This document shows positions 7,862-16,749 of a stretch of DNA of 64,000 bases, one piece after another (the first letter of the stretch is position 1; each line of letters starts with the position of its first letter). A program made the translations under genes and the position numbers. Origin of the DNA: Rhizobium altiplani (GTDB lineage: Bacteria > Pseudomonadota > Alphaproteobacteria > Rhizobiales > Rhizobiaceae); the NCBI RefSeq assembly GCF_001542405.1, contig NZ_LNCD01000138.1, positions 186,001-250,000 of the forward strand. Reading direction: 5' to 3'. The notes below the pieces were generated by a model. That model did no database searches. It was given only the letters and a program-made list of their open reading frames with translations, and was not told the origin of the DNA.

Positions 7862-9976
7862 TAGCGCCAGGTCGAGCGTTGTCGCCACACGATCCGACTC
7901 CGAGTACCGTAAGCAAAGACCCAGGCCCGCAGTTTGGGCATAAACGGCGCGAAGATGCTGATCGTCCATTTCCGGCGCCTGGTTGGGCACGAAGATCGAG
8001 GGGATCCCTCCCAGGATGCTCTCATGGAAGCTGTTGTACCCCGCGGTGGTGATAAGAAGATCGATCGCGCTGGCGCACTCAGCCAATGGGTAAACGCTTG
8101 TGCGCAAAACGCTCGGCCATTCCTGCTTTGGAGGTGGCGCCAACGGATTGAGAACCTGTACCGTCTGCACATTCCGTCTGGCCAGATCGGCGAAGATGAG
8201 ACTGGGGAGATCCTCCAGGTCGAAATTGCGTTGCGAGCCCAGTTGTACAGCAACCGTGAACCGGTCCGGGTTGACGCCAAGCTTGGCGGCAGCTGCTCTC
8301 CTGGGCAGGCCCGAACCGGGATCCAACAGAAGCACAGGGGGAACAGCAACTGCCCCGGGCATATCACGGGTCGGACCATGGTCTTCGTCATGAGCAAATT
8401 CGCCTGGTTCGATCACCATGTCGAATATGTCCTGGACGCCCGGCTCGAAATTGTGGGAAAGACGCCACAACGCACGCCGGATCCAGATCCAGGCGAGATC
8501 GCGTCGGCATTCGGCAACGGCAATTAACCCTGGAAACGGCCTGTTTCCATCAAACACCACCGCCGAGGGATCAAACGCCTCGACCGCCGTCACCAGCTCC
8601 TGCGCATAAGCCCTGTTCCAACTTTCATCCGTTACGCCGATTGCCAAACCGGAAGGCGTGTAGTCAACAGCGTGACCTCGCGCATGGGCCAACGCGGATC
8701 CTGCCGATCGAGTAAAGAATATCGGATCAATATCGTCGGGCAGCCGCTCTGCGATCGCCATCAGTCGTGTGATATGACCGAGCCCGATGCCGTTTGTCGC
8801 GACAAGAAGCACTCGGCGCTTCTTGCCTATACGTCGCGGGGCGGATTCAGGCGTCACACTTTCGGCAGTCTTGCCAGGCGAACAACCGCTGCCCACAGTC
8901 CGGCTGTTTTCCAGCCAAGAAGCCCTGCGAAGCTCAAGATCATCATAGAGGCGTGCCATGCGTTGCGGATATCGATCGATCGCAAATTTCCTTCGGACGA
9001 GCTCCTTGGCGGCATTTGATTGTTGGAGATAGGTCGAAGGAGAGGCAATGAGGCGCTCGATGACGCTTCGCGTTTCTGCAATATTGCAGTAGACCGCGCC
9101 ATCTTCGAACAGGCTTTCAAATGAAGGGTCAAGCACTGTCACCAAGCCGCTGGCCATTGCTTCTGCGATACATACTCCGAAGGCTTCCACCCATTGCCGG
9201 CTGTGAAAATAGACATAGAAATCAAGGCGTCTGAGAAAGTCTGGGACGCTGTTTTGCGCGAATGGACTGATCTGCCAGTTCGAGCCGATCCACGGCTGGA
9301 TTGGCTCTGGGACACCGCCCAACACGTTGATGGCGAAATTGGGTGCGTCGGGGTAAGCAGCGCGCAGGTCATCTGCAGAACTGGGCCATTTCGCCGGGTC
9401 TCCCCTCGTGTGGCGTCCCAGATTCACGATACCTGCCGGAGCTGATCGCTCCGGCGACGCCCATTCAGCGGCGTCGACCATATTATATAAATCGTGTCGA
9501 AGAAGCGGAGGACTTTCCGTCCCAATACTGTTGAACTGTGACCGGACCTTTGGCCCGACAGGGGCGAACGCGACTGGCACACCAAAGAGCCTGTCCAATA
9601 CGCGTCCCACGACCGTCAGATCATATTGCGGAACGCGATTGCCGTCGAACAGAGGATGATGGACCACGCAAACGACGCGGCGAGGTCTCAAGCGCACCGG
9701 CGAACTCGGCATACGTTCGAACACTGCAGGATGGTGAGCCAGAAGAATGTCGCAGGTTGCCTCTTCCGACCCTGTTAGCCAGACGGTATTCGATTGTTCA
9801 ATTGTGGTGGCCGTGCGACTGTCGAAGACGCCCAAGTCGCGGGTGCGCTGTCCGAGGATGGGCAATAGCCCACAACTCACTTCCCACTGTCTCGCCGCCT
9901 TGAGCTCGGCTCTCAGTGCGCTCGACGTACCGCCAAGAAATCGTGGGTCGGCAGCATGAACAACGTCAAAATGCAT
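7715..9976 (-). CDS. Two-module glycosyltransferase (GT4-like plus MurG/UGT-like)
   Basis: 753 residues. The N-terminal half (to ~350) is GT-B, family-4-like, with the nucleotide-sugar E-x7-E motif (E264...E272 in EAFGVCIAEAMASG). A poorly conserved linker follows (355-385). The second GT-B module starts at KKRRVLLVATNGIGLGHITRL with the glycine-rich motif typical of MurG/UGT enzymes and ends with ITTAGYNSFHESILGGIPSI, the donor-binding region. Two complete GT modules suggest two successive sugar transfers on one acceptor, as in surface polysaccharide synthesis. No membrane segments are visible. It stands alone apart from the convergent neighbour; the acceptor is unknown. Confidence 0.8.
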   Translation of the reverse strand: MHFDVVHAADPRFLGGTSSALRAELKAARQWEVSCGLLPILGQRTRDLGVFDSRTATTIEQSNTVWLTGSEEATCDILLAHHPAVFERMPSSPVRLRPRRVVCVVHHPLFDGNRVPQYDLTVVGRVLDRLFGVPVAFAPVGPKVRSQFNSIGTESPPLLRHDLYNMVDAAEWASPERSAPAGIVNLGRHTRGDPAKWPSSADDLRAAYPDAPNFAINVLGGVPEPIQPWIGSNWQISPFAQNSVPDFLRRLDFYVYFHSRQWVEAFGVCIAEAMASGLVTVLDPSFESLFEDGAVYCNIAETRSVIERLIASPSTYLQQSNAAKELVRRKFAIDRYPQRMARLYDDLELRRASWLENSRTVGSGCSPGKTAESVTPESAPRRIGKKRRVLLVATNGIGLGHITRLMAIAERLPDDIDPIFFTRSAGSALAHARGHAVDYTPSGLAIGVTDESWNRAYAQELVTAVEAFDPSAVVFDGNRPFPGLIAVAECRRDLAWIWIRRALWRLSHNFEPGVQDIFDMVIEPGEFAHDEDHGPTRDMPGAVAVPPVLLLDPGSGLPRRAAAAKLGVNPDRFTVAVQLGSQRNFDLEDLPSLIFADLARRNVQTVQVLNPLAPPPKQEWPSVLRTSVYPLAECASAIDLLITTAGYNSFHESILGGIPSIFVPNQAPEMDDQHLRAVYAQTAGLGLCLRYSESDRVATTLDLALSDAFRTEVHRRLGRLNFVNGAAMAAKAVEQLVFSIRADRPLHAAIARM

Positions 9977-10116
9977 CAGCCAACCCCGAGATTATTTGCT
10001 GCACCCGGAATACCCTACCCTCAAATGAGCTTGAACCCTGTTTCAAATACCCTGATGCAGCGAGATATTTCCACCGCGCTGGTCGCAGTCTCGTGAGGCA
10101 GAGAACAGAACGGGCG

Positions 10117-10437
10117 CTAATAGGCTGATCCGCGGCCCCAGCCCCGTTCGGATTGGGTGTCCAACTTCCGTACCGCAACAGGTTGCCGTTGAACCCCCTT
10201 CTTCATCTTTTCGACCGCCAAGTTGCCGTAGCAACTGCGAGGATGCTTTGCGAGGAAAGCCTGATAGGATTGACGCGTGTTCAGCTTTTGTGCCCGGCGC
10301 CAATCGGCAGATTCAGCTCGACTCGGCGGCGCACTTTGACAGTTACGGGCATTCGTTGGCGCAAAGGGTGGGTACGTCCAGGACGGCACGCACGCCGTCA
10401 AAAAGACCGAGAAAAGGACGGAAACACGCTTCAGCAT
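10117..10437 (-). CDS. Small lipoprotein
   Basis: 106 residues with a lipoprotein signal peptide: basic start, hydrophobic core and lipobox LTAC with Cys16. GGAG precedes the ATG at 10437. After a Pro-rich linker, the segment DWRRAQKLNTRQSYQAFLAKHP resembles the short helical 'AYxAFLxxYP' unit found in bacterial caspase-associated and SPOR-type envelope proteins. Together with the secreted caspase-like protein nearby this may be an envelope accessory factor, but no function can be assigned. Confidence 0.62.
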   Translation of the reverse strand: MLKRVSVLFSVFLTACVPSWTYPPFAPTNARNCQSAPPSRAESADWRRAQKLNTRQSYQAFLAKHPRSCYGNLAVEKMKKGVQRQPVAVRKLDTQSERGWGRGSAY

Positions 10438-10759
10438 GCGAGACGCTCCAATCCGGGATTTAGGCTAAAAACCTACAAGGAAGAGTAGAATAACTGTCGC
10501 CAAATAACAAGCTCCGCAGTTCGCACCGACGTCCACGCGCCATCCTTTGCGACGAGAAAACTATTCCAGTAGCTCCGAGCTTGCGGGCACAAGCTTTCTC
10601 GATTAACGCCGTCAAACATCGTTCCTATAGGGCCGGTGAAACCGACCCGGAGCGCAGTCGCGAACGGCTGTGCCGGGGCGCGGCACTCTCGTGTCGCGGT
10701 TCCTTTATAACAACTGAAGCCTATGTGCCTGCCCATGACTGCCCAACAGAGGACCTAGT
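10438..10759. other. Intergenic stretch without a supported gene
   Basis: Lies between the lipoprotein start (minus strand) and the YghU-type gene (plus strand), so it must hold both promoters. A minus-strand open frame at 10473-10736 has no ribosome-binding site and no recognisable product; I do not call it. Confidence 0.5.
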
Positions 10760-11650
10760 ATGACTGAAAATAGCTCCGCTAATAATTTCCCTCCCGGGTA
10801 CGAACTGCCAAAGGTATGGCATTGGGAAAAAGGCAACGGCGGACAGTTTGCCAACATTAACAGGCCCATTGCCGGCCCCACCCACGATAAGCTTCTGCCT
10901 GTCGGAACGCATCCCCTGCAACTCTACTCGCTGGCAACTCCGAATGGCGTGAAGGTCACTATCATGCTGGAGGAACTGCTTGCGCTTGGCCGCAGCGGAG
11001 CGGAATACGACGCGTGGCTGATTAGGATCGGCGATGGCGACCAGTTCGGTTCCGGCTTTGTGGAGGTTAATCCAAACTCGAAGATTCCAGCACTGATGGA
11101 CCGATCTACACCTGAGCCGACACGGGTATTCGAAAGCGGATCAATCCTTCTTTATCTGGCAAGGAAATTTGACGCCCTGATACCACAGGAGCACAAGGCA
11201 CAGACGGAGACGATGAATTGGCTGTTCTGGCAAATGGCCTCGGCGCCCTACCTCGGCGGCGGCTTTGGCCATTTTTACGCCTACGCTCCAATGCATATCA
11301 AATATGCCATTGACCGTTTTTCGATGGAGGTGAAGCGTCAGCTTGACGTGTTGGACCGTCATCTTGAAGGCAACCGGTTCATGGCGGGCGACGAATACTC
11401 GATTGCGGATATCGCAATTTGGCCCTGGTATGGGAACCTCGCGCAAGGAAAGGCATACGGCGACTCCGCAACCTTCCTTGATGTTGAGAATTATAAGAAC
11501 CTGCAGCGCTGGACTGCTGAGATCGCAAGCCGGCCGGCGGTCAAGCGCGGCCGCATGGTCAACCGGATCAATGGTGATCCTTCAGAACAACTCCATGAGC
11601 GACACGATGCCTCCGACTTCGAAACGCAAACACAGGATAAGGTAGGCTAG
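10760..11650 (+). CDS. yghU: YghU-type glutathione S-transferase (disulfide-bond oxidoreductase)
   Basis: 296 residues, matching the ~290-residue YghU/Nu-class GSTs. The N-terminal extension (PPGYELPKVWHWE, GGQFANINRPIAGPT) is specific to this class. The thioredoxin fold follows (LQLYSLATPNGVKVTIMLEEL, then GFVEVNPNSKIPALMD, FESGSILLYLARKF), and the C-terminal helical domain contains FMAGDEYSIADIAIWPWYG. These enzymes bind two glutathiones and reduce organic disulfides and peroxides in the cytoplasm. Single gene with nothing operonic nearby. Confidence 0.92.
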   Translation: MTENSSANNFPPGYELPKVWHWEKGNGGQFANINRPIAGPTHDKLLPVGTHPLQLYSLATPNGVKVTIMLEELLALGRSGAEYDAWLIRIGDGDQFGSGFVEVNPNSKIPALMDRSTPEPTRVFESGSILLYLARKFDALIPQEHKAQTETMNWLFWQMASAPYLGGGFGHFYAYAPMHIKYAIDRFSMEVKRQLDVLDRHLEGNRFMAGDEYSIADIAIWPWYGNLAQGKAYGDSATFLDVENYKNLQRWTAEIASRPAVKRGRMVNRINGDPSEQLHERHDASDFETQTQDKVG

Positions 11651-11706
11651 AGGCAGAGGGACCGTCTTACTCGGTTGGTTGCGAAGGTTTCGGCTGCAGG
11701 CGCACG

Positions 11707-11889
11707 TCAAACCTGCCGATCTTGTTCCTGCGCTTCCAGCCGTGCCCTTCGAAGTCGCTCGCTTTTTTCTTCCCTCTTTCGGCGCTCTTCCTCCGCATTC
11801 TCGCGAGCGAAGCGCGTCGTTTCTTCGAAAGCATCGAGCCGTTGCTGCCTGCTCGACCTCGAGGATTTTCTGTTGCCGTGCTCTGTCAT
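11707..11889 (-). CDS. Small highly charged protein
   Basis: 60 residues from ATG 11889 (MTEHGNRKSS), preceded by GAGGAG at 8 nt; this spacing favours 11889 over in-frame ATGs at 11895 and 11940. The product is rich in Arg, Glu and Ser (FARENAEEERRKREEKSERL), probably one long helix or disordered. I recall similar short proteins in rhizobial genomes but know no function. Confidence 0.5.
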   Translation of the reverse strand: MTEHGNRKSSRSSRQQRLDAFEETTRFARENAEEERRKREEKSERLRRARLEAQEQDRQV

Positions 11890-12135
11890 TTCCATTCTCC
11901 TCGCGAGGGTCGTCGTGTCATCCGCGCTCCTGAGCCGCATCCCCGGTGTCTAATCGTGCATACAGCAGTTGCAGCGTCGGATGCTCGCGCGCCAATGAAT
12001 AGATTTTCACCTGCTCTTGTCTGCGCGAGAAAAGAGAAACGTTCTGCTTCACAAACCGTTCAGTGCGGCACCGTACGAGCTTTGACTGCGAGATAGGGCG
12101 ATGCCATCTCGAGAAAATGGCCGCTGTCGAATTCC

Positions 12136-12402
12136 TCAACCTCGATGAGGCAGCAATGTTCCACGCTCTGATGAGATGTTTGCGGCATTCAGATCATCGG
12201 TGCCAAATGTCATTCGCATTTCATGTGCCGGCTCGAAGCCAAGACTGCGATAAAGCGCTTCATATGCTTTTGACGAATGCAACACAATCCCCGTGCAACC
12301 GCGGCTTTCTAAATACGCAACAGCCTTGGACATCAGCTTCGTGACAACGCCCAATCCTCTAAACTCCTGCTCGACCCAGAACCAGAACCACGTAACGCCC
12401 AT
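12136..12402 (-). pseudogene. GNAT acetyltransferase, C-terminal fragment
   Basis: 88 residues covering acetyl-CoA motif A (VEQEFRGLGVVTKLM, the R/Q-x-x-G-x-G/V loop) and motif B (AYEALYRSLGFEP). A full GNAT needs about 60 more residues upstream. The same frame stays open to about 12528 but offers no usable start codon and contains a low-quality Arg-rich stretch, so the N-terminal half appears degraded. It sits in a stretch of other gene remnants. Confidence 0.5.
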
Positions 12403-13126
12403 CGCCTCGATCTCGAGGATCCAGCGATCTCCGGTCTTTGGATTGCGATGCGTCGCACTCCTATCGAGGTCGTCATCAAACTTACCGAGGGGTCGGCGTC
12501 GGGGTAACTGAGCAACAATCCAGCGTTAACGCCCAGCGGAAGCGTCGCTAGCCTCGTCCAGGCAGCAACAATCGAAAGAACCGAAGAAGTTGGAAATGGA
12601 GATCATTTCGGCTCTGAGGCTGCCAATCACCTCCTGTGCCAACAGGATCAAGGGTTTCGGGGATGATGCAGCAGAACGACGTAAACCGTGTCGGCAACCT
12701 CGCAGCGCGCTAACAAATGATCTAAGACGCCAAAGAGGCTCGCCACGAGATACCTGAGGCGAGCCCTTAGCATGTGATGTTGCGCCACGATAACCTACCC
12801 GCGACAAATGAAAATCTGACACATAAAGATTAAGTAACTGCTAAAATGCAAGCGGAGACAAAGTGTTTATGCTCTTCGGCTGAGATCGACCCGTCATCCC
12901 TAAAAAACCACGACGTTCGCAGGCGCCTCATGGCTTCAGGCTTTTCGGCGACATCTTCAGCCTGGATGTAGATCCATTTCAAGATGCAAACCAATTTCAG
13001 TGGGCGGCCCGCCAACCGAGCCGGGTCATGCGCGCACCCTTACGGCCGCGGCCTTACTGCGGCCGTCACCAGACGCCAGGCTGGCGCTTGGGTTCCATTT
13101 CCACTGACCCGCTGATCTGGACCGCA
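12403..13126. other. Long stretch with no convincing gene
   Basis: Beyond the possible decayed 5' part of the GNAT gene (to ~12528), I find only short frames without ribosome-binding sites or recognisable products, for example minus-strand frames at 12526-12822 and 12830-13015. The latter starts with TTG and encodes an unfamiliar 61-residue peptide. It looks like decayed sequence. Confidence 0.4.
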
Positions 13127-13477
13127 TTATGCGACCCGGTATGCCAACCCAAGGCACAAGCCAGAGATGAAAAGTATCAATGCGATTGCGAACTTCGTTC
13201 GATCAATGAAGGCATGAAACGACGCCTCGGGAGGCGCTCCGTCGATACTGTCGGCGGGTGTCTCCTCTTCTCGTTTTTCAGGATCGCCCGCTAATGGCCG
13301 CAGGTCGCACGGAATATCGGCAGTTGAAACGACGACCCGTCTCACGCTGTCCTCATCAAACTTCACAGAAAAGGAAATCTTCTTGCTCTCTTTGATCGTC
13401 AGCAAGGCTTTCCGAGCGGCGGCCTCCTCGTTTTCGGCTTCGACAAGTGACGTGTGCATCACGAGATAATGCGGCAT
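13127..13477 (-). CDS. Small protein with C-terminal membrane anchor
   Basis: 116 residues, with AGAGGG ahead of the ATG at 13477. The N-terminal ~55 residues (MPHYLVMHTSLVEAENEEAAARKALLTI) form an alpha/beta ferredoxin-like pattern seen in many short rhizobial proteins. An acidic linker follows, then one transmembrane helix (FAIALILFISGLCLGLAY) two residues from the end. This predicts a cytoplasmic domain tethered to the inner membrane by its tail. No function assigned. Confidence 0.65.
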   Translation of the reverse strand: MPHYLVMHTSLVEAENEEAAARKALLTIKESKKISFSVKFDEDSVRRVVVSTADIPCDLRPLAGDPEKREEETPADSIDGAPPEASFHAFIDRTKFAIALILFISGLCLGLAYRVA

Positions 13478-13689
13478 TCGATCCCTCTTGCTGTGCTGTT
13501 CGACGGTGAATCGGCAACTCCACCGGCCACGTCAAGCGCTAGAGCGTGATAATGTGTGCCCCTGACCCAAAATCCTGTTCCACGCCAGAGCGGGTCGAGA
13601 ATGAAAAATCATTGCGCCTGCCTCGGATGGACTACGGTGCGCTACTTATCGGCGGCCAATCCCGTCGAGGCTTCTCCAGCGCGCTAAGC

Positions 13690-13960
13690 CTTTTCGGTGC
13701 TCCCGTCGAAACATCATTTCTTTCTGCCCCAACCACGAGCCCAAGACGCTTCGCCAACATATGCGCATCGGCATGGCGCTCGAACTTTAACGTCGTTGTC
13801 GAAATAGAGGTAAACATCCCGCCCCTTTTTGGACGGGGAATGCGGCGCGGCAACCCGTTCCGCGTCAAAGGGCTCTTCGCCGCGGGTCCATGCAGTAACC
13901 CGCTCCGCCCAAGTTTTCAAAGCGTCATCGTAAGAAACGATAAGAGGAAGCTTCCCCACG
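13690..13960 (-). pseudogene. DUF72 (YecE-like) gene remnant with frameshift
   Basis: One minus-strand frame reads SYDDALKTWAERVTAW and GRDVYLYFDNDVKVRAP (codons down to ~13774). The protein then continues in another frame as DAHMLAKRLGLVV (to ~13732). Together these match the C-terminal end of DUF72 proteins, which typically finish RDVFVYFDNDAKVRAPxDAxxLxxRL. One extra base near 13767-13775 breaks the frame, and the N-terminal ~200 residues are missing, so this is a relic. Confidence 0.7.
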
Positions 13961-14026
13961 CCCATCCACTTTCCGGGCCTGCGAAATATGCGCATCACAA
14001 ATAACCGAGAACCACCACTGATGATC

Positions 14027-14299
14027 CTAGTGTTCAATAATGCGACCTAGCATTCGATCCTGGACATTTTCTGGTCCGACTATTAACGCGGCGATTGAAG
14101 TTGCGCGTTCCCGCTCGGCGTAGTTATTGATGTATCCCTCTAGCAGAATGACAGGACCCAGCATCTTAATCGTGATGGCAGAGCTATCCAGATCGGGGTC
14201 GGCGGACATTGCCGCTTCAACGGATGCAATAGTCGCAGCCGAACTATGACCGCTCGTGCAATGCTGTTCATGGCTAAAGCTGTCTGATCCGAACTTCAT
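14027..14299 (-). CDS. BON-domain protein
   Basis: 90 residues with a good GGAGAAAAG ribosome-binding site before ATG 14299. Residues 25-85 (VEAAMSADPDLDSSAITIK, then GPVILLEGYINNYAERERA) match a single BON domain, the small fold that binds membranes or helps osmotic-shock proteins. No signal peptide is evident, unlike OsmY, so it may stay in the cytoplasm. Single gene. Confidence 0.78.
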   Translation of the reverse strand: MKFGSDSFSHEQHCTSGHSSAATIASVEAAMSADPDLDSSAITIKMLGPVILLEGYINNYAERERATSIAALIVGPENVQDRMLGRIIEH

Positions 14300-14932
14300 C
14301 GTCTTTTCTCCTTCCGGCTCCCTTAAGAAACAGTCGAAGGATCATTAAGTTCGGGCGTTGGACTTAGGTCTGAATGAGAGGCGACGATCCATCGCTTACC
14401 TCCATGAGGCTTAGAGTCAGAAAACGCGAGCGTTGTCAGTGAGGCGATGCTCTAGCGTTTGTGGCGGGCCACACTTGGAGTGGTTCGCATTCGTCTATCC
14501 AAGTCGAGAGATTCATTTTAGCGGCAATGAAAGGATGACCTGAGTTAAAGAGATCACAGAGAATATTGTTACTTATTTCAATGTCGTATCTCGAATACTT
14601 CCACTGTTAGGAAAGCTACGCAAGCAGGCTTCCATGGCTTAGTGGCGTCGATAGACTGAAGGCTAAATGGCCGGCCGACCCTCAAGCAGGAAGACTAGCC
14701 TTCGCTCAGCCGACTTTGATCGCGCAGATCAAGTTTCGCCGATTGTCGATGCCAATCTCCGCCATGCATTAAAGCCGTGAGATCCAGGACAATGTTGCTG
14801 TCCATGGCCGAGAAAATGCAGACTAAAACAGGCAGGGCGCTCGACCCTTGCGGGGAGCGCCCTGCCAAACCCGGACGACCGCAGGCGGCAGAAATCTGCT
14901 CGGCAAGGACCATCGAAACGGGTAGTGGGGCG
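14300..14932. other. Non-coding stretch holding a terminator hairpin
   Basis: No frame here has a ribosome-binding site with a recognisable product. It contains the upstream region of the BON gene and, at its right end, the hairpin listed separately. A minus-strand frame at 14695-14985 runs through the hairpin and out of the GXWXG gene and is not credible. Confidence 0.5.
14827..14866 (-). terminator. Strong hairpin terminator after the GXWXG gene
   Basis: GGCAGGGCGCTC (14831-14842) and GAGCGCCCTGCC (14855-14866) are perfect 12-bp complements. The loop adds CCC-TTGC-GGG, extending the stem to 15 bp with a two-base bulge. Read on the minus strand, the stem is followed by TGTTTTAG. It lies 67 bp past the stop of the minus-strand GXWXG gene. 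Confidence 0.7.
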
Positions 14933-15469
14933 TTATTTGGTGCGCGCCTGTTCTTTTTCAAGCTCTTCCGTCCGTTCGAGCTCAAAGAAGTAGATTTGGT
15001 CTTCGCCTTTGATCGTCATCACTCCCATGATCTTTCTTTCATCGACGCGACGGAAATAGTCGACAATCGGCTGCTCGTCATAGACCATCGCCGCACTCTC
15101 GGCGCCGGCAAACCGCATGATCCTCAGGCAAGCCACCGGACCACTCGCCTGAAAACCGCGGCGCAGATAGGAGAACAGGATCCGCGCCGCTCCCGTGCGC
15201 CCGAGCTTGTGGAAACGAAGTGCCAGGCAAACCGGTATCCGTGCTGGATCGATGGCAATCAGGCGCCGCTCTCGCGTCCCAAACAGTAATGCGTCTGCAC
15301 GCATGTCCGCCCTAAACCGCTTTCCGAACCAGCCAAGATTTTCCAGCACGCCGTCGAGCGGGTGCCCGGCGGGGATGCCGCGTCCCTGCCACAATCCGAC
15401 GATTTCGATCGGCTCGACCGGCGGCAGGCTTCGGAATTGCTCAAAGGCGGCGGTTTGCCGTTCTTTCAT
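14933..15469 (-). CDS. GXWXG/DUF4334 domain protein
   Basis: 178 residues from ATG 15469 (MKERQTAAFEQF), with AAGGAC upstream. Residues 28-60 hold the GXWXG motif (GLWQGRGIPAGHPLDGVLE, NLGWFGKRF), and the DUF4334 half follows (LAIDPARIP-like strand, ESAAMVYDEQPIVDYFRR, IMGVM...YFFELERTEE). This family is of unknown function, lipocalin-like by fold. Its start overlaps the end of the HARP-like gene by 29 bp, so the two are probably co-transcribed and end at the hairpin downstream. Confidence 0.82.
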   Translation of the reverse strand: MKERQTAAFEQFRSLPPVEPIEIVGLWQGRGIPAGHPLDGVLENLGWFGKRFRADMRADALLFGTRERRLIAIDPARIPVCLALRFHKLGRTGAARILFSYLRRGFQASGPVACLRIMRFAGAESAAMVYDEQPIVDYFRRVDERKIMGVMTIKGEDQIYFFELERTEELEKEQARTK

Positions 15470-16358
15470 TCGATGACCTGTCCTTGCTTTTACGCTCTTT
15501 CGCCAGCCGTCTGGATCTCGCGTCGCGTCGCGCAGGTCGCAACTCCTCCAGCGTCGGCATCCACCAGCCCCGATCGAGCTCACTCTTGTTGGGTGGTGTT
15601 CGTGCAGGCCATGTCGTGACCAGTTCTTCAAGTGTGCCTGCGCGCCACGACGCCCAGACATATTCTACGCTTTCAGTTGCGGGAAAGTAGAACGCGCTGA
15701 CCGTGGGCCGGTCCGCCAACACGCCGTCAGTGCCGATGAAACAGACGACTCCGACATGCGTCCCGATCGCGCGCGCGAAAGGCGGGCCATCATGTGCGGG
15801 AACAGGGTATCGCTTCCGCCGGCGCTCCCGTGTCCTCGCCTTGGACAAGCCCTCTTCTTCCGTTCCCTTGATGGCCTCCCGCCGCGCGCGCCTCGCTTCG
15901 GGCTCACTGCGCTCGGAAGCCGCTTCGATCGCCGGCCATCGACTGCGGAGGTCCTCGAACGACCGGTAGGGAACAGTCCATAAGCGGCGATCAACGTCCC
16001 AGCGTGCATAAGGGATCTCCCGGATCTCCTTGATGACACTTCGTGAATAGGGCGTCCGGATCTGGAACGTCGCCGTCGCGGCTTCGAGATATCGGCTTTC
16101 GATCGGATCGAATGCAAACGCGTCCCTGCCCTTTTCGTCAGCAAATGCATCTGCCTCAGCCTCCACTTCGGCGAACCATCGGCTGATACGCCTTTCCGCA
16201 GTACGACCGGGCACGAACCAGGCGTTCAGGCTGTCGCTCCACCGCGCACGAGGAAACGCTTCTCGAAACCGCTCCACCGTTATCCGGTCGTGCGGCAGAT
16301 CAGTCGTTGCACCGACACGCCAAGGCCGGGTGGCCGTGGTTTTTGCTTCTTTGTCCAT
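15441..16358 (-). CDS. HARP-like domain protein
   Basis: 305 residues. Two related blocks in the first 150 residues (FREAFPRARWSDSLNAWFVPG and IPYARWDVDRRLWTVPYRSFEDL) resemble HARP-type repeats, the annealing-helicase accessory fold in which a W-x3-x-x-W-x-V/F-P/Y core recognises DNA forks. A basic region follows (KARTRERRRKR), then an unfamiliar C-terminal domain (GVVCFIGTDGVLADRP, VSAFYFPATESVEYVW). No helicase motor is fused. A DNA-binding role is inferred from the repeats. It lies beside a LigD remnant, which may mark a former DNA-repair locus. Confidence 0.62.
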   Translation of the reverse strand: MDKEAKTTATRPWRVGATTDLPHDRITVERFREAFPRARWSDSLNAWFVPGRTAERRISRWFAEVEAEADAFADEKGRDAFAFDPIESRYLEAATATFQIRTPYSRSVIKEIREIPYARWDVDRRLWTVPYRSFEDLRSRWPAIEAASERSEPEARRARREAIKGTEEEGLSKARTRERRRKRYPVPAHDGPPFARAIGTHVGVVCFIGTDGVLADRPTVSAFYFPATESVEYVWASWRAGTLEELVTTWPARTPPNKSELDRGWWMPTLEELRPARRDARSRRLAKERKSKDRSSNERTANRRL

Positions 16359-16388
16359 GTGCCGTGGCCCTAAGACACAACTGGCAAC

Positions 16389-16749
16389 TCATGCTGGCCG
16401 TTTTGCTTTTCCGAGACGCTTGATTGCCTCTTCAAACGGTCGCTCACCATCACAATAGTCCTGCCGGGCTGAGCTTTTCGCAAGCAGCACAGGCACCGTT
16501 CGAATAGTGAACCGAGATCGGACTTTTGCTTGTGCCCAGGTCAGCGATGGTACCGCCTGGTCGCGCCCGCGGCGACAGAGGCGCCACGGCCGTCGCCATG
16601 CGATCGTTTCGTAGATAGTCAAGAAAGATTTTGCCGTTCCGAAGGCTTTTGGTCATCTTGATAAGATGGAGGTCGGGGGTATCGCGCGCCATCAGCTGGC
16701 AGACATCATGCGCAAATCCTTTCGCTTCCGCCAAGGGCCGTGCGCGCCA
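16389..16749 (-). pseudogene. LigD polymerase-domain remnant (NHEJ), frameshifted
   Basis: The frame covering ~16560-16749 reads KMTKSLRNGKIFLDYLRNDR and MATAVAPLSPRARPG, the characteristic C-terminal part of the LigD primase/polymerase domain. The product then continues in a different frame as LTWAQAKVRSRFTIRTVPVL and ERPFEEAIKRLGK, again LigD. A frameshift near 16545-16555 separates them. At its 5' end the frame runs into the stop codon of the BA14K-like gene, so the first ~200 residues of the domain, and any ligase domain, are gone. Confidence 0.8.

Noticed and set aside
10473..10736. 87-codon minus-strand frame before the YghU-type gene
   Set aside because: No initiation signal and it would occupy the promoter region of that gene.
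12830..13015. 61-codon minus-strand frame
   Set aside because: TTG start, no ribosome-binding site and no family; adjacent sequence looks decayed.
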